Assembly: GCF_046536515.1 (NCBI RefSeq)
Contig: NZ_JAWDMQ010000030.1
Coordinates: 1 to 16,986 of the forward strand
Reading direction: 5' to 3'
From: Caldisphaera sp046536515
GTDB taxonomy: Archaea > Thermoproteota > Thermoprotei_A > Sulfolobales > Acidilobaceae
Length of the DNA: 16,986 bases
Of this stretch, positions 1 through 6,853 are shown piece by piece. The notes under the pieces were generated by a model. The model saw only the letters and a list, made by a program, of their open reading frames with translations. It searched no databases and was not told where the DNA came from. Position numbers and translations under genes: made by a program. Each line of letters begins with the position of its first letter. The stretch's first letter is position 1.

Positions 1-125
1 CTAAAAGAGATGATGAAAATTGGTTAAAGCATACTGTAGTAATAAGAGATGGAGCAGATGATCTCAGATTTATATATTGGCATGTTACAATTAATACATG
101 GAAACCTGTAGAAAGGAAATATTAG
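1..125 (+). CDS. sdhA: Succinate dehydrogenase flavoprotein subunit, C-terminal end (partial)
   Basis: Only the last 40 codons lie in the window, reading from position 3 to a TAG at 123-125. The translation contains RDDENWLKHTVV and ends NTWKPVERKY. The RDD-x-NWLKHT element followed by a tail ending PxERKY is typical of the C-terminus of SdhA/FrdA flavoproteins, the FAD subunit that oxidises succinate to fumarate in complex II. The gene directly precedes the membrane and iron-sulfur subunits on the same strand, and the sdhC ribosome binding site overlaps its stop codon, so all four genes are probably one operon. The catalytic and FAD-binding parts are outside the window. Confidence 0.88.
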   Translation, partial: KRDDENWLKHTVVIRDGADDLRFIYWHVTINTWKPVERKY

Positions 126-136
126 GAGGTGTTATT

Positions 137-637
137 ATGTCAGATGATGAAAAATTTAGGAGAATTGAAATGGAGAACAGACAGGGCTTTTGGAAGGCTA
201 GCTTAAATCCTTGGCTAATTCGTGCCAAAAACAACCCAGAAAGAGTAGCATTTGTATTGCATAGAGTAACTGGATTTATAATAATAGCATTTTTACTAGC
301 TCATATTTTAGAAACTGATTCACCTGTCTGGTCTCAATACGTTCCTATCAACGGCCTTTCTGGCTGGTCTGCATGGACTTACATAATGGGCATAGAAAGT
401 GCTTGGTGGGCAAGGTTAGGAGAATGGATTGTTGCAGGAGCCGTTCTTTTCCATGCATTAAATGGATTTAGGCTTTTATTGACTGAATTCTTTGGCTTAG
501 GTATTGGAAAACCAGTCGAGCCCAAGCCACCATATGAAGCACCCACTCTTAATGCTCCTCAAAGAACTTGGCTTTATATTGAGTTTGTCGTTGCCCTTGT
601 TTTATGGGCATTTTCTGCATTCTTAATATTTGGGTGA
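137..637 (+). CDS. sdhC: Succinate dehydrogenase cytochrome b556 subunit (membrane anchor 1)
   Basis: A 166-residue membrane protein that anchors complex II and is expected to bind haem b and help form the quinone site. Three hydrophobic segments lie at about residues 38-58, 93-118 and 146-165. The HRxTG motif (H42-G46) and FHALNGFR (H106 in the second helix) are hallmarks of SdhC; the His of the HxxxGxR motif is the usual haem ligand. The ATG at 137 is preferred over the in-frame ATG at 98 because an AGGAGGTG ribosome binding site (124-131) sits 5 nt upstream, and the earlier ATG would add 13 residues overlapping sdhA. The TGA stop shares its final A with the next start codon. Confidence 0.9.
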   Translation: MSDDEKFRRIEMENRQGFWKASLNPWLIRAKNNPERVAFVLHRVTGFIIIAFLLAHILETDSPVWSQYVPINGLSGWSAWTYIMGIESAWWARLGEWIVAGAVLFHALNGFRLLLTEFFGLGIGKPVEPKPPYEAPTLNAPQRTWLYIEFVVALVLWAFSAFLIFG

Positions 638-996
638 TGGAAATGGAAAATAAAGCATCTAATATACAAGTTTGGCAATATATAACTGCCATACTTCTTA
701 TATTTTTGTTAGGTTACCATCTATTGCAAAGAATTCCATGGTTATTCAATGTATCTACATTCGATCAAACTTTAACAAGCGCCTTCGTTTATAATCAATA
801 CAAAGAGGCAGGATGGGCTTTATTACTTTTAGCATGGGTTGCTCTATTTCACGGATTAAACGGAGTGAGAGGAATGTTATTTGAATTACATCAAGGAAAA
901 ACATATAATAATATAATAAATGTGCTATTTTGGCTAGTATTCATTGTGTTTGCAGCTATAGCAGCGCTTACAATAGTTAAGTTACCAGCATATTGA
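637..996 (+). CDS. sdhD: Succinate dehydrogenase membrane anchor subunit 2
   Basis: A 119-residue hydrophobic protein with three predicted helices (about residues 12-30, 57-75 and 93-114). Helix 2 contains FHGLNGVR (H72), closely resembling FHALNGFR in SdhC, and helix 1 contains H28. This suggests a second haem/quinone-facing subunit and perhaps common ancestry of the two anchors. The start was placed at the ATG that overlaps the sdhC stop (TGATG, 635-639), implying translational coupling; a second ATG two codons later (643) is possible. sdhB follows after 11 nt. It is assigned as SdhD by context, the helices and the HGLNGVR motif. Confidence 0.85.
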   Translation: MEMENKASNIQVWQYITAILLIFLLGYHLLQRIPWLFNVSTFDQTLTSAFVYNQYKEAGWALLLLAWVALFHGLNGVRGMLFELHQGKTYNNIINVLFWLVFIVFAAIAALTIVKLPAY

Positions 997-1007
997 GGTG
1001 AGATGGG

Positions 1008-1916
1008 ATGGCATTAGATATTGAAGCAGCAACAAAATTACCTCCCAAAGTAATAACAGTTAGGGTTAGAAGATATAATCCAGAAACAAAGAAAATATGG
1101 TGGCAGGAATATAAAGTAGAGACACATAAAGGTATGACAATGCTTGATGTTCTGCTAGATATAAAAGAAAATACTGATCATACATTAGCTGTCAGATATA
1201 GTTGCAGAATGGGATTATGCGGAAGCTGCGGAGTTAATATAAATGGTACACCAATGCTTGCATGCCAAACACAAGTTTCACAGGTAACAAGCAACGCAAG
1301 ACCAGTTGTAACTGTTGAACCATTACCTAACTTCCCAATAGTTAAAGATCTTATGACAGATTTCTCAGACTTTTTCAACAAACATAGAAGCATTAAACCA
1401 TATCTAATAAGAAAAGATGTCGAAGAACAAGAGAATCCCAAAGGCCACCTAAAGATGGATCCAGAAGAGTTTATTGACATATTACAATTTAGCAATTGTA
1501 TTTTCTGCGGTCTTTGTTACTCTTCTTGTCCAGTAGTCGCTGCAGATCCAGAATATTTGGGGCCTCAAGCGCTTATGTATACTTTCAGATTTATAAATGA
1601 TGTTAGAGATGAAGGCCATAAAGAAAGATTTGCCATCGTAGATAGTGAACATGGTTGTCACAGATGCCACTTTGCTGCTACATGTAGCGCAGTTTGTCCA
1701 AAGGCCGTTGACCCAGCAGGTGCAATTCAAGGATTGCGCAGCAAACTATTTAAATACAGACTTGGATTCTATAAGAAAAAATCTTCTCAAGTTTTATCTG
1801 CCCCGCCAGAAAAAGGAGAAAGAGTTCCATTGCCACCAGAAGCAACAACCCTACCAGGAGTTGACTTAAAACAATTTGAGAAAGAGCCCGTAATTATAAA
1901 ATTACCCAAAGAATAA
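1008..1916 (+). CDS. sdhB: Succinate dehydrogenase iron-sulfur subunit
   Basis: A 302-residue protein that passes electrons from FAD through three Fe-S clusters to quinone. The N-terminal ferredoxin domain has the 2Fe-2S ligands C66, C71, C74 and C86 (SCRMGLCGSCG motif). The C-terminal domain has C164-x2-C167-x2-C170-x3-C174-P, then C220-x5-C226-x3-C230-P-K, the normal spacing for the 4Fe-4S and 3Fe-4S clusters. C217 (CHRC) is an additional Cys. A tail of about 55 residues after residue 247, with a proline-rich stretch, extends beyond the typical core. The ATG at 1008 has a GAGGTGA ribosome binding site at 995-1001, 6 nt upstream. It is the last gene of the operon. Confidence 0.95.
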   Translation: MALDIEAATKLPPKVITVRVRRYNPETKKIWWQEYKVETHKGMTMLDVLLDIKENTDHTLAVRYSCRMGLCGSCGVNINGTPMLACQTQVSQVTSNARPVVTVEPLPNFPIVKDLMTDFSDFFNKHRSIKPYLIRKDVEEQENPKGHLKMDPEEFIDILQFSNCIFCGLCYSSCPVVAADPEYLGPQALMYTFRFINDVRDEGHKERFAIVDSEHGCHRCHFAATCSAVCPKAVDPAGAIQGLRSKLFKYRLGFYKKKSSQVLSAPPEKGERVPLPPEATTLPGVDLKQFEKEPVIIKLPKE

Positions 1917-1922
1917 CATTCA

Positions 1923-1951
1923 ATTTTTTAAGTATAAATTTTTATTCTTTT
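1923..1951 (+). terminator. Probable U-rich terminator of the sdh operon
   Basis: Three T-rich runs (TTTTTT at 1924-1929, TTTTT at about 1939-1943, then TTCTTTT) follow the sdhB stop within 35 nt. Archaeal RNA polymerase commonly terminates at such runs without a hairpin. The runs also encode the 3' end of the convergent small RHH gene on the other strand. Confidence 0.45.
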
Positions 1952-2098
1952 AGTTACAAAGGGTTTGTCTTTATCTGCCATTATGTAATTCTGAAGTGCT
2001 CTTCTTATAATTTCACTTTTTGTAACATTCCTTTTTTTGGAATATTCCTCTAGTATCTCAAGCAGCTCATCTTCCAACTTGAACGAAACAACTTTCAT
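1928..2098 (-). CDS. Small CopG-like ribbon-helix-helix DNA-binding protein
   Basis: A 56-residue reading frame beginning MKVVSFKLEDELLEILEEYS and ending RIKIYT. The pattern is that of an RHH (CopG/Arc/MetJ) domain: a short N-terminal strand (VVSFKL) for DNA contact, helix 1 (EDELLEILEEYSKKR), the turn NVTKSE, and helix 2 (SEIIRRALQNYIM). RHH proteins bind DNA as dimers and usually repress. A GGTGAG ribosome binding site lies upstream of the ATG, and a TATA-like TTAAATAA (about 2152-2159 on this strand) lies at a suitable distance. It diverges from another RHH-like gene at 2262. It could be an antitoxin-type regulator, but no toxin partner is visible. The target is unknown. Confidence 0.82.
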   Translation of the reverse strand: MKVVSFKLEDELLEILEEYSKKRNVTKSEIIRRALQNYIMADKDKPFVTKRIKIYT

Positions 2099-2261
2099 TA
2101 ACTGCTCACCTATTCAGTAACACCCACCTTGTATTATGCAAGCAAGACTTTTATTTAATACGCACGACATTTATCAAGAGTTCTCTTACAATAAGAATAC
2201 TGCGAGCAAAAGAATATATTAGGCCTCTCTCAGTACTACTCTTAATAGGAGGAGACAGAAG
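2099..2261. promoter_or_regulatory. Divergent promoter region between two RHH genes, with palindromes
   Basis: The minus-strand TATA-like TTAAATAA is at about 2152-2159. The plus-strand TATA-like AATATATTA is at about 2213-2221, followed by a strong AGGAGG at 2247-2252. Between them lie AAGAG-TT-CTCTT (2176-2187), a perfect 5-bp inverted repeat, and the overlapping CTTA-CAA-TAAG (2185-2195). These are candidate operators for one or both flanking RHH proteins. The TATA and repeat calls are by eye. Confidence 0.5.
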
Positions 2262-2615
2262 TTGCCTACTGTGCACTTATCTCTAAGCGACCAAATGTAT
2301 AGCGAACTCAAAAACAAATCAGACGAAATAGGTATCCAAATAACTGATCTAATAAAACTATACATAAAAAATGGTTTGCAAGGCGGTTTTTCAAATAAAA
2401 ATGAAGATAATATAATAATAGCAAATATCTCCAATAGATTAGACAAAGTCGAAAAAGATGTAAGAGTTAAGATGACCCTGCTAGAAGGCAAATATAGACA
2501 AATCGAGGAGACTATGGACTATCTTATACAAAGAATTGATAGCCTAGAGGATTTATTAACAGAATACAAAACCAAGAAAAAAGTTATACAACAAAGTGAG
2601 GAGCAAGAAACATAA
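2262..2615 (+). CDS. RHH-like N-terminal domain fused to a coiled coil; putative DNA-binding protein
   Basis: A 117-residue protein of unknown specific function. Residues 3-40 resemble an RHH unit: strand VHLSL, helix SDQMYSELKNKSDEIG, turn, and helix TDLIKLYIKNGL. Residues about 50-100 form a long charged helix with heptad-like spacing (ISNRLDKVEKDV, YLIQRIDSLEDLL), probably a coiled coil for oligomerisation, followed by a Lys/Glu/Gln-rich tail. The TTG start is supported by AGGAGG at 2247-2252; the next candidate, GTG at 2271, is too far from it. The gene diverges from a small RHH gene. Its stop is 2 nt from the stop of the convergent DUF1152 gene. It is probably a transcription or chromatin regulator, by inference. 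Confidence 0.75.
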   Translation: MPTVHLSLSDQMYSELKNKSDEIGIQITDLIKLYIKNGLQGGFSNKNEDNIIIANISNRLDKVEKDVRVKMTLLEGKYRQIEETMDYLIQRIDSLEDLLTEYKTKKKVIQQSEEQET

Positions 2616-2617
2616 GA

Positions 2618-3652
2618 TTAACATTTTATAGGATCACAGTTTCTCTTTATTAAATTGCTTATACCCTGTTGTCTTATATCATTTAAGTTGATAGGCTTGC
2701 TTGACTGCTCGCTTCTCAGCTTCATTAAATCATTTTCTAGGTCTAATTCTGTATATATGCAATGATCATTTAAAGCTTGATTGGCTTGTCCAATTCCTCC
2801 TGTCCCTTTAACAAACTTTGGCAATTCGCTTCTATTATAAACAATATCAACATCCAATAAATAAGATGTTGAAAGGATTGGTGAAAGTTTAACAAGTCTT
2901 GTATTATTCCTTATCATTTTATTTCCATATTCCCCTTTAAATGATAATAGAGGAATTAAAGATGCTTCAGTGTAAACATTTTTAATTAATTTTTCTAATA
3001 ATTCGGAATCTTCATAACTCATACCTAAAATTTCTATTAAACCTTCTTGCTTGCTTATATCGCTAACATATTTCAAAACAGTATTAGTATCAAGTTCTCC
3101 GTCTCCTCCTGGACCATATACTGCCAGAGTTCTGTCAAAATTTAGTTGATACAAAGCGCTTAATGAAATCGAATCAGCTAATGGACTCCATAGATTTTCT
3201 TCACATCCAAGACTTAATATATCTCCACCAACATCTACACCAACAACTACATCTATATCATAATTTTCAGCAACATCATTTATGCCTCTAATAACACCTT
3301 CAGTACCTTTAGTTAAATCAATAAATATAGCCTTTTCTCCAGTTACTTTCACAAATTTTGTAATTTGAGGTTCAACTTCCATTCCATACCTAAGAGCATA
3401 TGAATCTGAATTAACAATAGCAGCAGAATATCCTATGGGTTCAACATTGACCATCATTTCTAATGGTATTGGACCTGGATATGGATCTATGGTAAACCTT
3501 TCCCATACAACACTGCCTATAATAATATTGCCCCCAGCTTTTTTCACTTTGTTTGAAACATGATATGCGCCAACTATATCCCCTCCGCCACCTGCCCCGA
3601 AAACGAAGACGTTCTTACCTTTAACTAAAGATTCTAAGCTTTTATATTTCAA
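2618..3652 (-). CDS. DUF1152 domain protein
   Basis: A 344-residue protein recognised as DUF1152 from the N-terminal glycine-rich loop VFGAGGGGDIVGA (residues about 17-29) and the central VVGVDVGGDIL block (about 135-145). A YGPGGDGEL segment also suggests a nucleotide- or phosphate-binding fold. The biochemical function is not established to my knowledge. The TTG start at 3652 is favoured because GGTG lies 6 nt upstream, the in-frame codon TAA lies just before, and no ATG extends the frame. No signal peptide or membrane helix is evident. It ends 2 nt from the convergent RHH/coiled-coil gene. The 171-nt gap to the SDR gene upstream is very AT-rich, with no further gene that I can see. Confidence 0.85.
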   Translation of the reverse strand: MKYKSLESLVKGKNVFVFGAGGGGDIVGAYHVSNKVKKAGGNIIIGSVVWERFTIDPYPGPIPLEMMVNVEPIGYSAAIVNSDSYALRYGMEVEPQITKFVKVTGEKAIFIDLTKGTEGVIRGINDVAENYDIDVVVGVDVGGDILSLGCEENLWSPLADSISLSALYQLNFDRTLAVYGPGGDGELDTNTVLKYVSDISKQEGLIEILGMSYEDSELLEKLIKNVYTEASLIPLLSFKGEYGNKMIRNNTRLVKLSPILSTSYLLDVDIVYNRSELPKFVKGTGGIGQANQALNDHCIYTELDLENDLMKLRSEQSSKPINLNDIRQQGISNLIKRNCDPIKC

Positions 3653-3823
3653 TTTTTACACCATTTTAATTGTATTGCCAAGATTTTTTAGTTTAGCGTT
3701 TTCCCAAATAAGGAATAAATCTAGATATGTATTTTTCTATATGAGAGAATCTATATAATAATTATCTGAGTTTCCATATGTTAATACAATAATTTTTATA
3801 TAAAATTTTCTTTCAATAATAAT

Positions 3824-4600
3824 TTAAATAATACAATTAAGAGAACTTCCATCAAATAATATTATTGAGCCAGATAAATACTCTGGAGAAAAAGCCAAAA
3901 AAGATATTATATTGCCTAATTCATCAAACCTACCCAATCTTTTTAATGGCGACAGTCCTTTGACATACCTATCCCAAAATTCTTCTTCACTTATATTAAA
4001 TTTCTTGGCCAAACTTCTAATTAAGCTTTCTGAACCTTCTGTTTTAAAACTCCCTAACAATAAAGCATTAGCTCTTATCCTGTCTGAATAAAGCCTTGAA
4101 TATGTTTTTATCAAAGAGACTAAACTGATTCTAATAATATCAGATATAGCTGTAGAATCCATAGGAGAATAAATGGAAAAACTTGATATAATGACAAAAT
4201 TTGTCTTTTTCTTATTATATTTGTAAACATAATTCATAGCCTCCGCAGTAGAATATATGTACATGTTAAAAGCATAAACCCAATCATCATATGAGGCGTT
4301 TATTATATCACATGGCTCGCATATAGGATTTCCATAATTCATAACTACTACATCAATACTTCCCAATTTCCTAATAGCATATCCAAATATTTTATCTATA
4401 TCCTTCTTGTTAGATAAATCACCCTTTATGCCATATACCTTAATTTTCTTTTTTCTTAGCTCTTCTATAGCCTTATCTATATTATCTTTATTTCTCGAAT
4501 TTATAATTAAGTTACACCCTTTTTCTGCCAATGATAGAGCAGCTTGGTATCCTATGCCCTTTGTAGAGGCTGTTACAATTGCGTTACATTTATTATTCAT
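3824..4600 (-). CDS. SDR-family protein with atypical catalytic site (3-oxoacyl-ACP reductase-like)
   Basis: A 258-residue Rossmann-fold protein. The nucleotide-binding loop reads VTASTKGIG (residues 9-17), an altered TGxxxGIG. Residues 60-62 (GDL), the NYG segment at 88-90 and ISS at 138-140 match SDR landmarks. Where YxxxK is expected, the sequence reads DSTAISDIIRIS (about 148-159), so both catalytic Tyr and Lys are absent. This resembles the BKR-like SDR subgroup described as lacking a perfect NAD motif and catalytic tetrad. The C-terminus has the usual PLKRLGRFDELGNIISFL and LSGSIILFDG elements. The ATG at 4600 has GGTGA 5 nt upstream; an in-frame TTG at 4663 would add 21 hydrophobic residues and overlap the divergent gene. 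Substrate unknown. Confidence 0.82.
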   Translation of the reverse strand: MNNKCNAIVTASTKGIGYQAALSLAEKGCNLIINSRNKDNIDKAIEELRKKKIKVYGIKGDLSNKKDIDKIFGYAIRKLGSIDVVVMNYGNPICEPCDIINASYDDWVYAFNMYIYSTAEAMNYVYKYNKKKTNFVIISSFSIYSPMDSTAISDIIRISLVSLIKTYSRLYSDRIRANALLLGSFKTEGSESLIRSLAKKFNISEEEFWDRYVKGLSPLKRLGRFDELGNIISFLAFSPEYLSGSIILFDGSSLNCII

Positions 4601-4656
4601 AATCATCACCATATAATAGAGGTATAAAAAAATTAAAATATGTAGAGGTTTTAATA
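4601..4656. promoter_or_regulatory. Compact bidirectional promoter
   Basis: Only 56 nt separate the divergent starts. The AT block at 4623-4640 reads TATAAAAAAATT on the plus strand, about 30 nt from the start at 4657, and TTTTTTTATACC on the minus strand, about 25 nt from the start at 4600. The two TATA elements overlap, so the two genes may compete for TBP. Leaders would be very short or absent. Confidence 0.45.
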
Positions 4657-5175
4657 ATGACAATACCTATTTATGGAATTGGTACAATCAACGTAACAAA
4701 AAATGATATATTTTATGTAATAACATTCGATTATTTTGATGAGAATAAGGAATATTATAACCTAATTAAAAAAGAAATGCAAAAAAAGAATGAAGAAGAG
4801 AGGTTAAAAACAGAAATGCAAAAGCAAATTAATGGAGAGAAGACAATAATAAATGGGAATTATGTTTTTCCTGTCGTTAAATATTCTAAAATAGGGGTTA
4901 AAATACCTAAAATATCCTACGTTACTTTTTATATAGAAATTCCTATCAAATTAGCAGATGGGAAAAACACTTATGAAAATATATATGATGAAACTACTGC
5001 AGAATATGACTACTCAGTTACTTGGGTTCTTCCAAAATGTGGTAAATTTATAAAAATAGATTCTCCTGGAAATCATGAATTTGAAAACAATTACGCTTTT
5101 CTATATGTTTCAAAAGGTACCAAAATATCTGGCTATGAAAGCATAGTATTTGAAATAAAAGATAAATGTATTTAA
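4657..5175 (+). CDS. Hypothetical protein, beta-rich with a charged central helix
   Basis: A 172-residue protein I do not recognise. It starts MTIPIYGIGTINVT and has alternating hydrophobic strands (residues 5-25, 68-76, 86-97, 116-126, 147-152 and 160-168). A highly charged stretch at about 33-58 (Lys/Glu/Gln-rich, with repeated EMQK) is probably a helix. There is no signal peptide or transmembrane segment, so it is probably cytoplasmic. An AGAGGT ribosome binding site lies 6 nt before the ATG. It is co-oriented with the ABC transporter operon 44 nt downstream, but that operon seems to have its own TATA box, so a functional link is only possible. The even codon use and position argue for a real gene. 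Confidence 0.65.
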   Translation: MTIPIYGIGTINVTKNDIFYVITFDYFDENKEYYNLIKKEMQKKNEEERLKTEMQKQINGEKTIINGNYVFPVVKYSKIGVKIPKISYVTFYIEIPIKLADGKNTYENIYDETTAEYDYSVTWVLPKCGKFIKIDSPGNHEFENNYAFLYVSKGTKISGYESIVFEIKDKCI

Positions 5176-5214
5176 ATATCTATATATCTTTTAGCCTATT
5201 AATAAAGCGGGGGA
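5172..5214 (+). promoter_or_regulatory. Probable promoter and RBS of the ABC operon
   Basis: TTTAAATA (5172-5179) and TATATAT (about 5180-5187) overlap the stop of the preceding gene. They lie 35-45 nt before the ABC ATPase ATG, and GCGGGGGA at 5207-5214 serves as ribosome binding site. Placement by eye. Confidence 0.45.
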
Positions 5215-5219
5215 ATAAA

Positions 5220-6110
5220 ATGGACGATCTAATAGTGATTGAGAACGTAACAAAAAGGTATGGGAAAACAACTGCTTTGAGCAATGTTTCATTAAAAGTC
5301 AAAAAAGGCGAAATTGTGGCTATTGTAGGTCCGAATGGAGCAGGAAAATCAACACTAATAAAAGTATCGTTAGGTTTATTAAGAAGAGATGGAGGAAAGG
5401 TTCTAATATTTAATAAGGATCCGTTTTATGATCCATCGGCAAGAGAAAAAATTGGAGTCATATTTGAGAGACCATCATTACCTATTAGCATGCCTATTAT
5501 TGAATTTTTAACTCATGTTTCGAAAATATATAATAAAAGCCCTAGTAATATAAAAGAGGTAATAGATTTAGTAGGATTAGCTGGTAATGAAAATAAAGCC
5601 TTCTCACAACTAAGCGCGGGGCAAAGACAAAGGGCTGCTATAGCTCATGCGTTGATAGCTGAACCTGAAATAATAATTGCAGATGAGCCTACAAGTAATT
5701 TAGATCCTGTGGAAAGAAATAAGATATTAGATCTATTTTTAAAAATAAACAAAGAAAAAGATCTTACTATAATTATATCTAGTCATGTATTACCAGAGAT
5801 ATTAAGAGTGTCATCAAAGATAACTATAATGAAATCTGGTAAAATATTAAAAGTAGGAGAACCTGACGATATTGTTAAAAATATCTCTATTGCTAGGATT
5901 AGGTGTAAAGATCCATCTATAATTAAGGAAATTTTAGAGAAAAATGGATTTTATGTAAATGTTGAAGGAGGAAACATATACGTTAAAACGGAAGACAATG
6001 AAAAGACATCTATACTATTAAATTTAATATCAGATCAAGTGAAGAAGGGCCAGCAAGTATATGGAATAGAATTAATAGAACCAGGGATAGAGGAAATACT
6101 TGAGGGATAA
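5220..6110 (+). CDS. ABC transporter ATP-binding protein (ABC-2 type)
   Basis: A 296-residue ATPase subunit. It has Walker A GPNGAGKST (residues 37-45), a Q-loop region IGVIFERPSLP with E83 in place of Gln, signature LSAGQ (131-135), Walker B IIIADEP (151-157), D-loop SNLD and switch H189. A C-terminal extension of about 75 residues follows, as in many CcmA/NatA-like exporter ATPases. The ATG at 5220 has a purine-rich ribosome binding site (GGGGGA) 5 nt upstream; the in-frame upstream ATG at 5166 lies inside the preceding gene and is unlikely. The permease gene begins 2 nt after its stop, so the subunits are co-translated. It powers the membrane proteins that follow; the substrate cannot be told. 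Confidence 0.93.
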   Translation: MDDLIVIENVTKRYGKTTALSNVSLKVKKGEIVAIVGPNGAGKSTLIKVSLGLLRRDGGKVLIFNKDPFYDPSAREKIGVIFERPSLPISMPIIEFLTHVSKIYNKSPSNIKEVIDLVGLAGNENKAFSQLSAGQRQRAAIAHALIAEPEIIIADEPTSNLDPVERNKILDLFLKINKEKDLTIIISSHVLPEILRVSSKITIMKSGKILKVGEPDDIVKNISIARIRCKDPSIIKEILEKNGFYVNVEGGNIYVKTEDNEKTSILLNLISDQVKKGQQVYGIELIEPGIEEILEG

Positions 6111-6112
6111 AA

Positions 6113-6853
6113 ATGTCAGCAAAAAAATCGTTGGAACTTGCTTTAATAGATCTTTGGGATTCTTTAAGACCGCCAAGCTTTGATATAATGCTTATACTGG
6201 TAGCGACGCTTAGTGGTATATTATCAGTACTCGAACCTGTTACAACACCACCTGCAGTTAGTAATGCTGTATTGGGGGCCGTCCTATTTGTTACATCACT
6301 TTATTTAGCTTTAAGAGCTTCTTCTGACCTTGTTAATTTAGTTCAAACTGGAGTTATGTCGTTGTATTTAACTTATCCAATATCTAGAAGAAATGTATCT
6401 TTAATGATTTACTTAACACGAGTTTTGCTACCTTCTATAATATTGCTGGGAATCCCGGCTTTGGTTGCAGGCATAATGTTATACCCTGTCGTTGGAAAAA
6501 ATGTAAACGAATTTCTAATTATGTGGGTTGCGTATCTGATTCAGGCCCAACTGTATGGCTCTATATTTGTTCTGGCCTCAAATAAGAGTAAAAGTACTGG
6601 CACTGCTGCAGTAGTTAGTATAACCGGGTATTTTGGATATACTGCAACAAGTGTAATATTAGCTCTGATCGGTTCTATTGACAATATTAAAATCTTAACG
6701 AACATATCAAATTCTATGGGACTGTATAATCCTGTTTATGATATATTAACAGGAATTAATACACCAATTTGGGAACTTTTTGTTGTACCTGTAATATTTA
6801 TTTCTCTCTTTATAACTTATATTATTTATTTTACAAGGAGGTTTGAAGCATAA
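6113..6853 (+). CDS. ABC-2 type transporter permease
   Basis: A 246-residue integral membrane protein with about six hydrophobic segments (residues about 23-43, 50-75, 103-125, 132-155, 160-187 and 222-240). A short cytoplasmic N-terminus precedes them, and YPISRRNV lies between segments 2 and 3; similar elements occur in ABC-2 permeases next to a cytoplasmic coupling helix. It lies 2 nt downstream of the ATPase and overlaps the next gene by 1 nt (TAATG), which strongly supports one complex. I recognise no family-specific motif that would name the cargo. Export of a lipid, peptide or drug is typical for ABC-2 systems but is inference here. Confidence 0.85.
   Translation: MSAKKSLELALIDLWDSLRPPSFDIMLILVATLSGILSVLEPVTTPPAVSNAVLGAVLFVTSLYLALRASSDLVNLVQTGVMSLYLTYPISRRNVSLMIYLTRVLLPSIILLGIPALVAGIMLYPVVGKNVNEFLIMWVAYLIQAQLYGSIFVLASNKSKSTGTAAVVSITGYFGYTATSVILALIGSIDNIKILTNISNSMGLYNPVYDILTGINTPIWELFVVPVIFISLFITYIIYFTRRFEA

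Noticed and set aside
1178..1730. Two minus-strand frames opposite sdhB
   Set aside because: They are shadows of the conserved iron-sulfur coding sequence, with no start signals.
3653..3823. Hidden small gene in the gap between the SDR and DUF1152 genes
   Set aside because: The stretch is very AT-rich with frequent stops on both strands. The repeated TCTATAT strings look like low-complexity promoter sequence.
4601..4663. Upstream TTG start giving the SDR protein 21 extra N-terminal residues
   Set aside because: The extension is hydrophobic, unlike SDR N-termini, overlaps the start of the divergent gene, and covers the promoter. GGTGA precedes the ATG at 4600 instead.
5290..5480. Q-loop Glu in place of Gln in the ABC ATPase treated as a defect
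   Set aside because: Many exporter-type ABC ATPases carry Glu near this position, so it is not evidence of inactivity.
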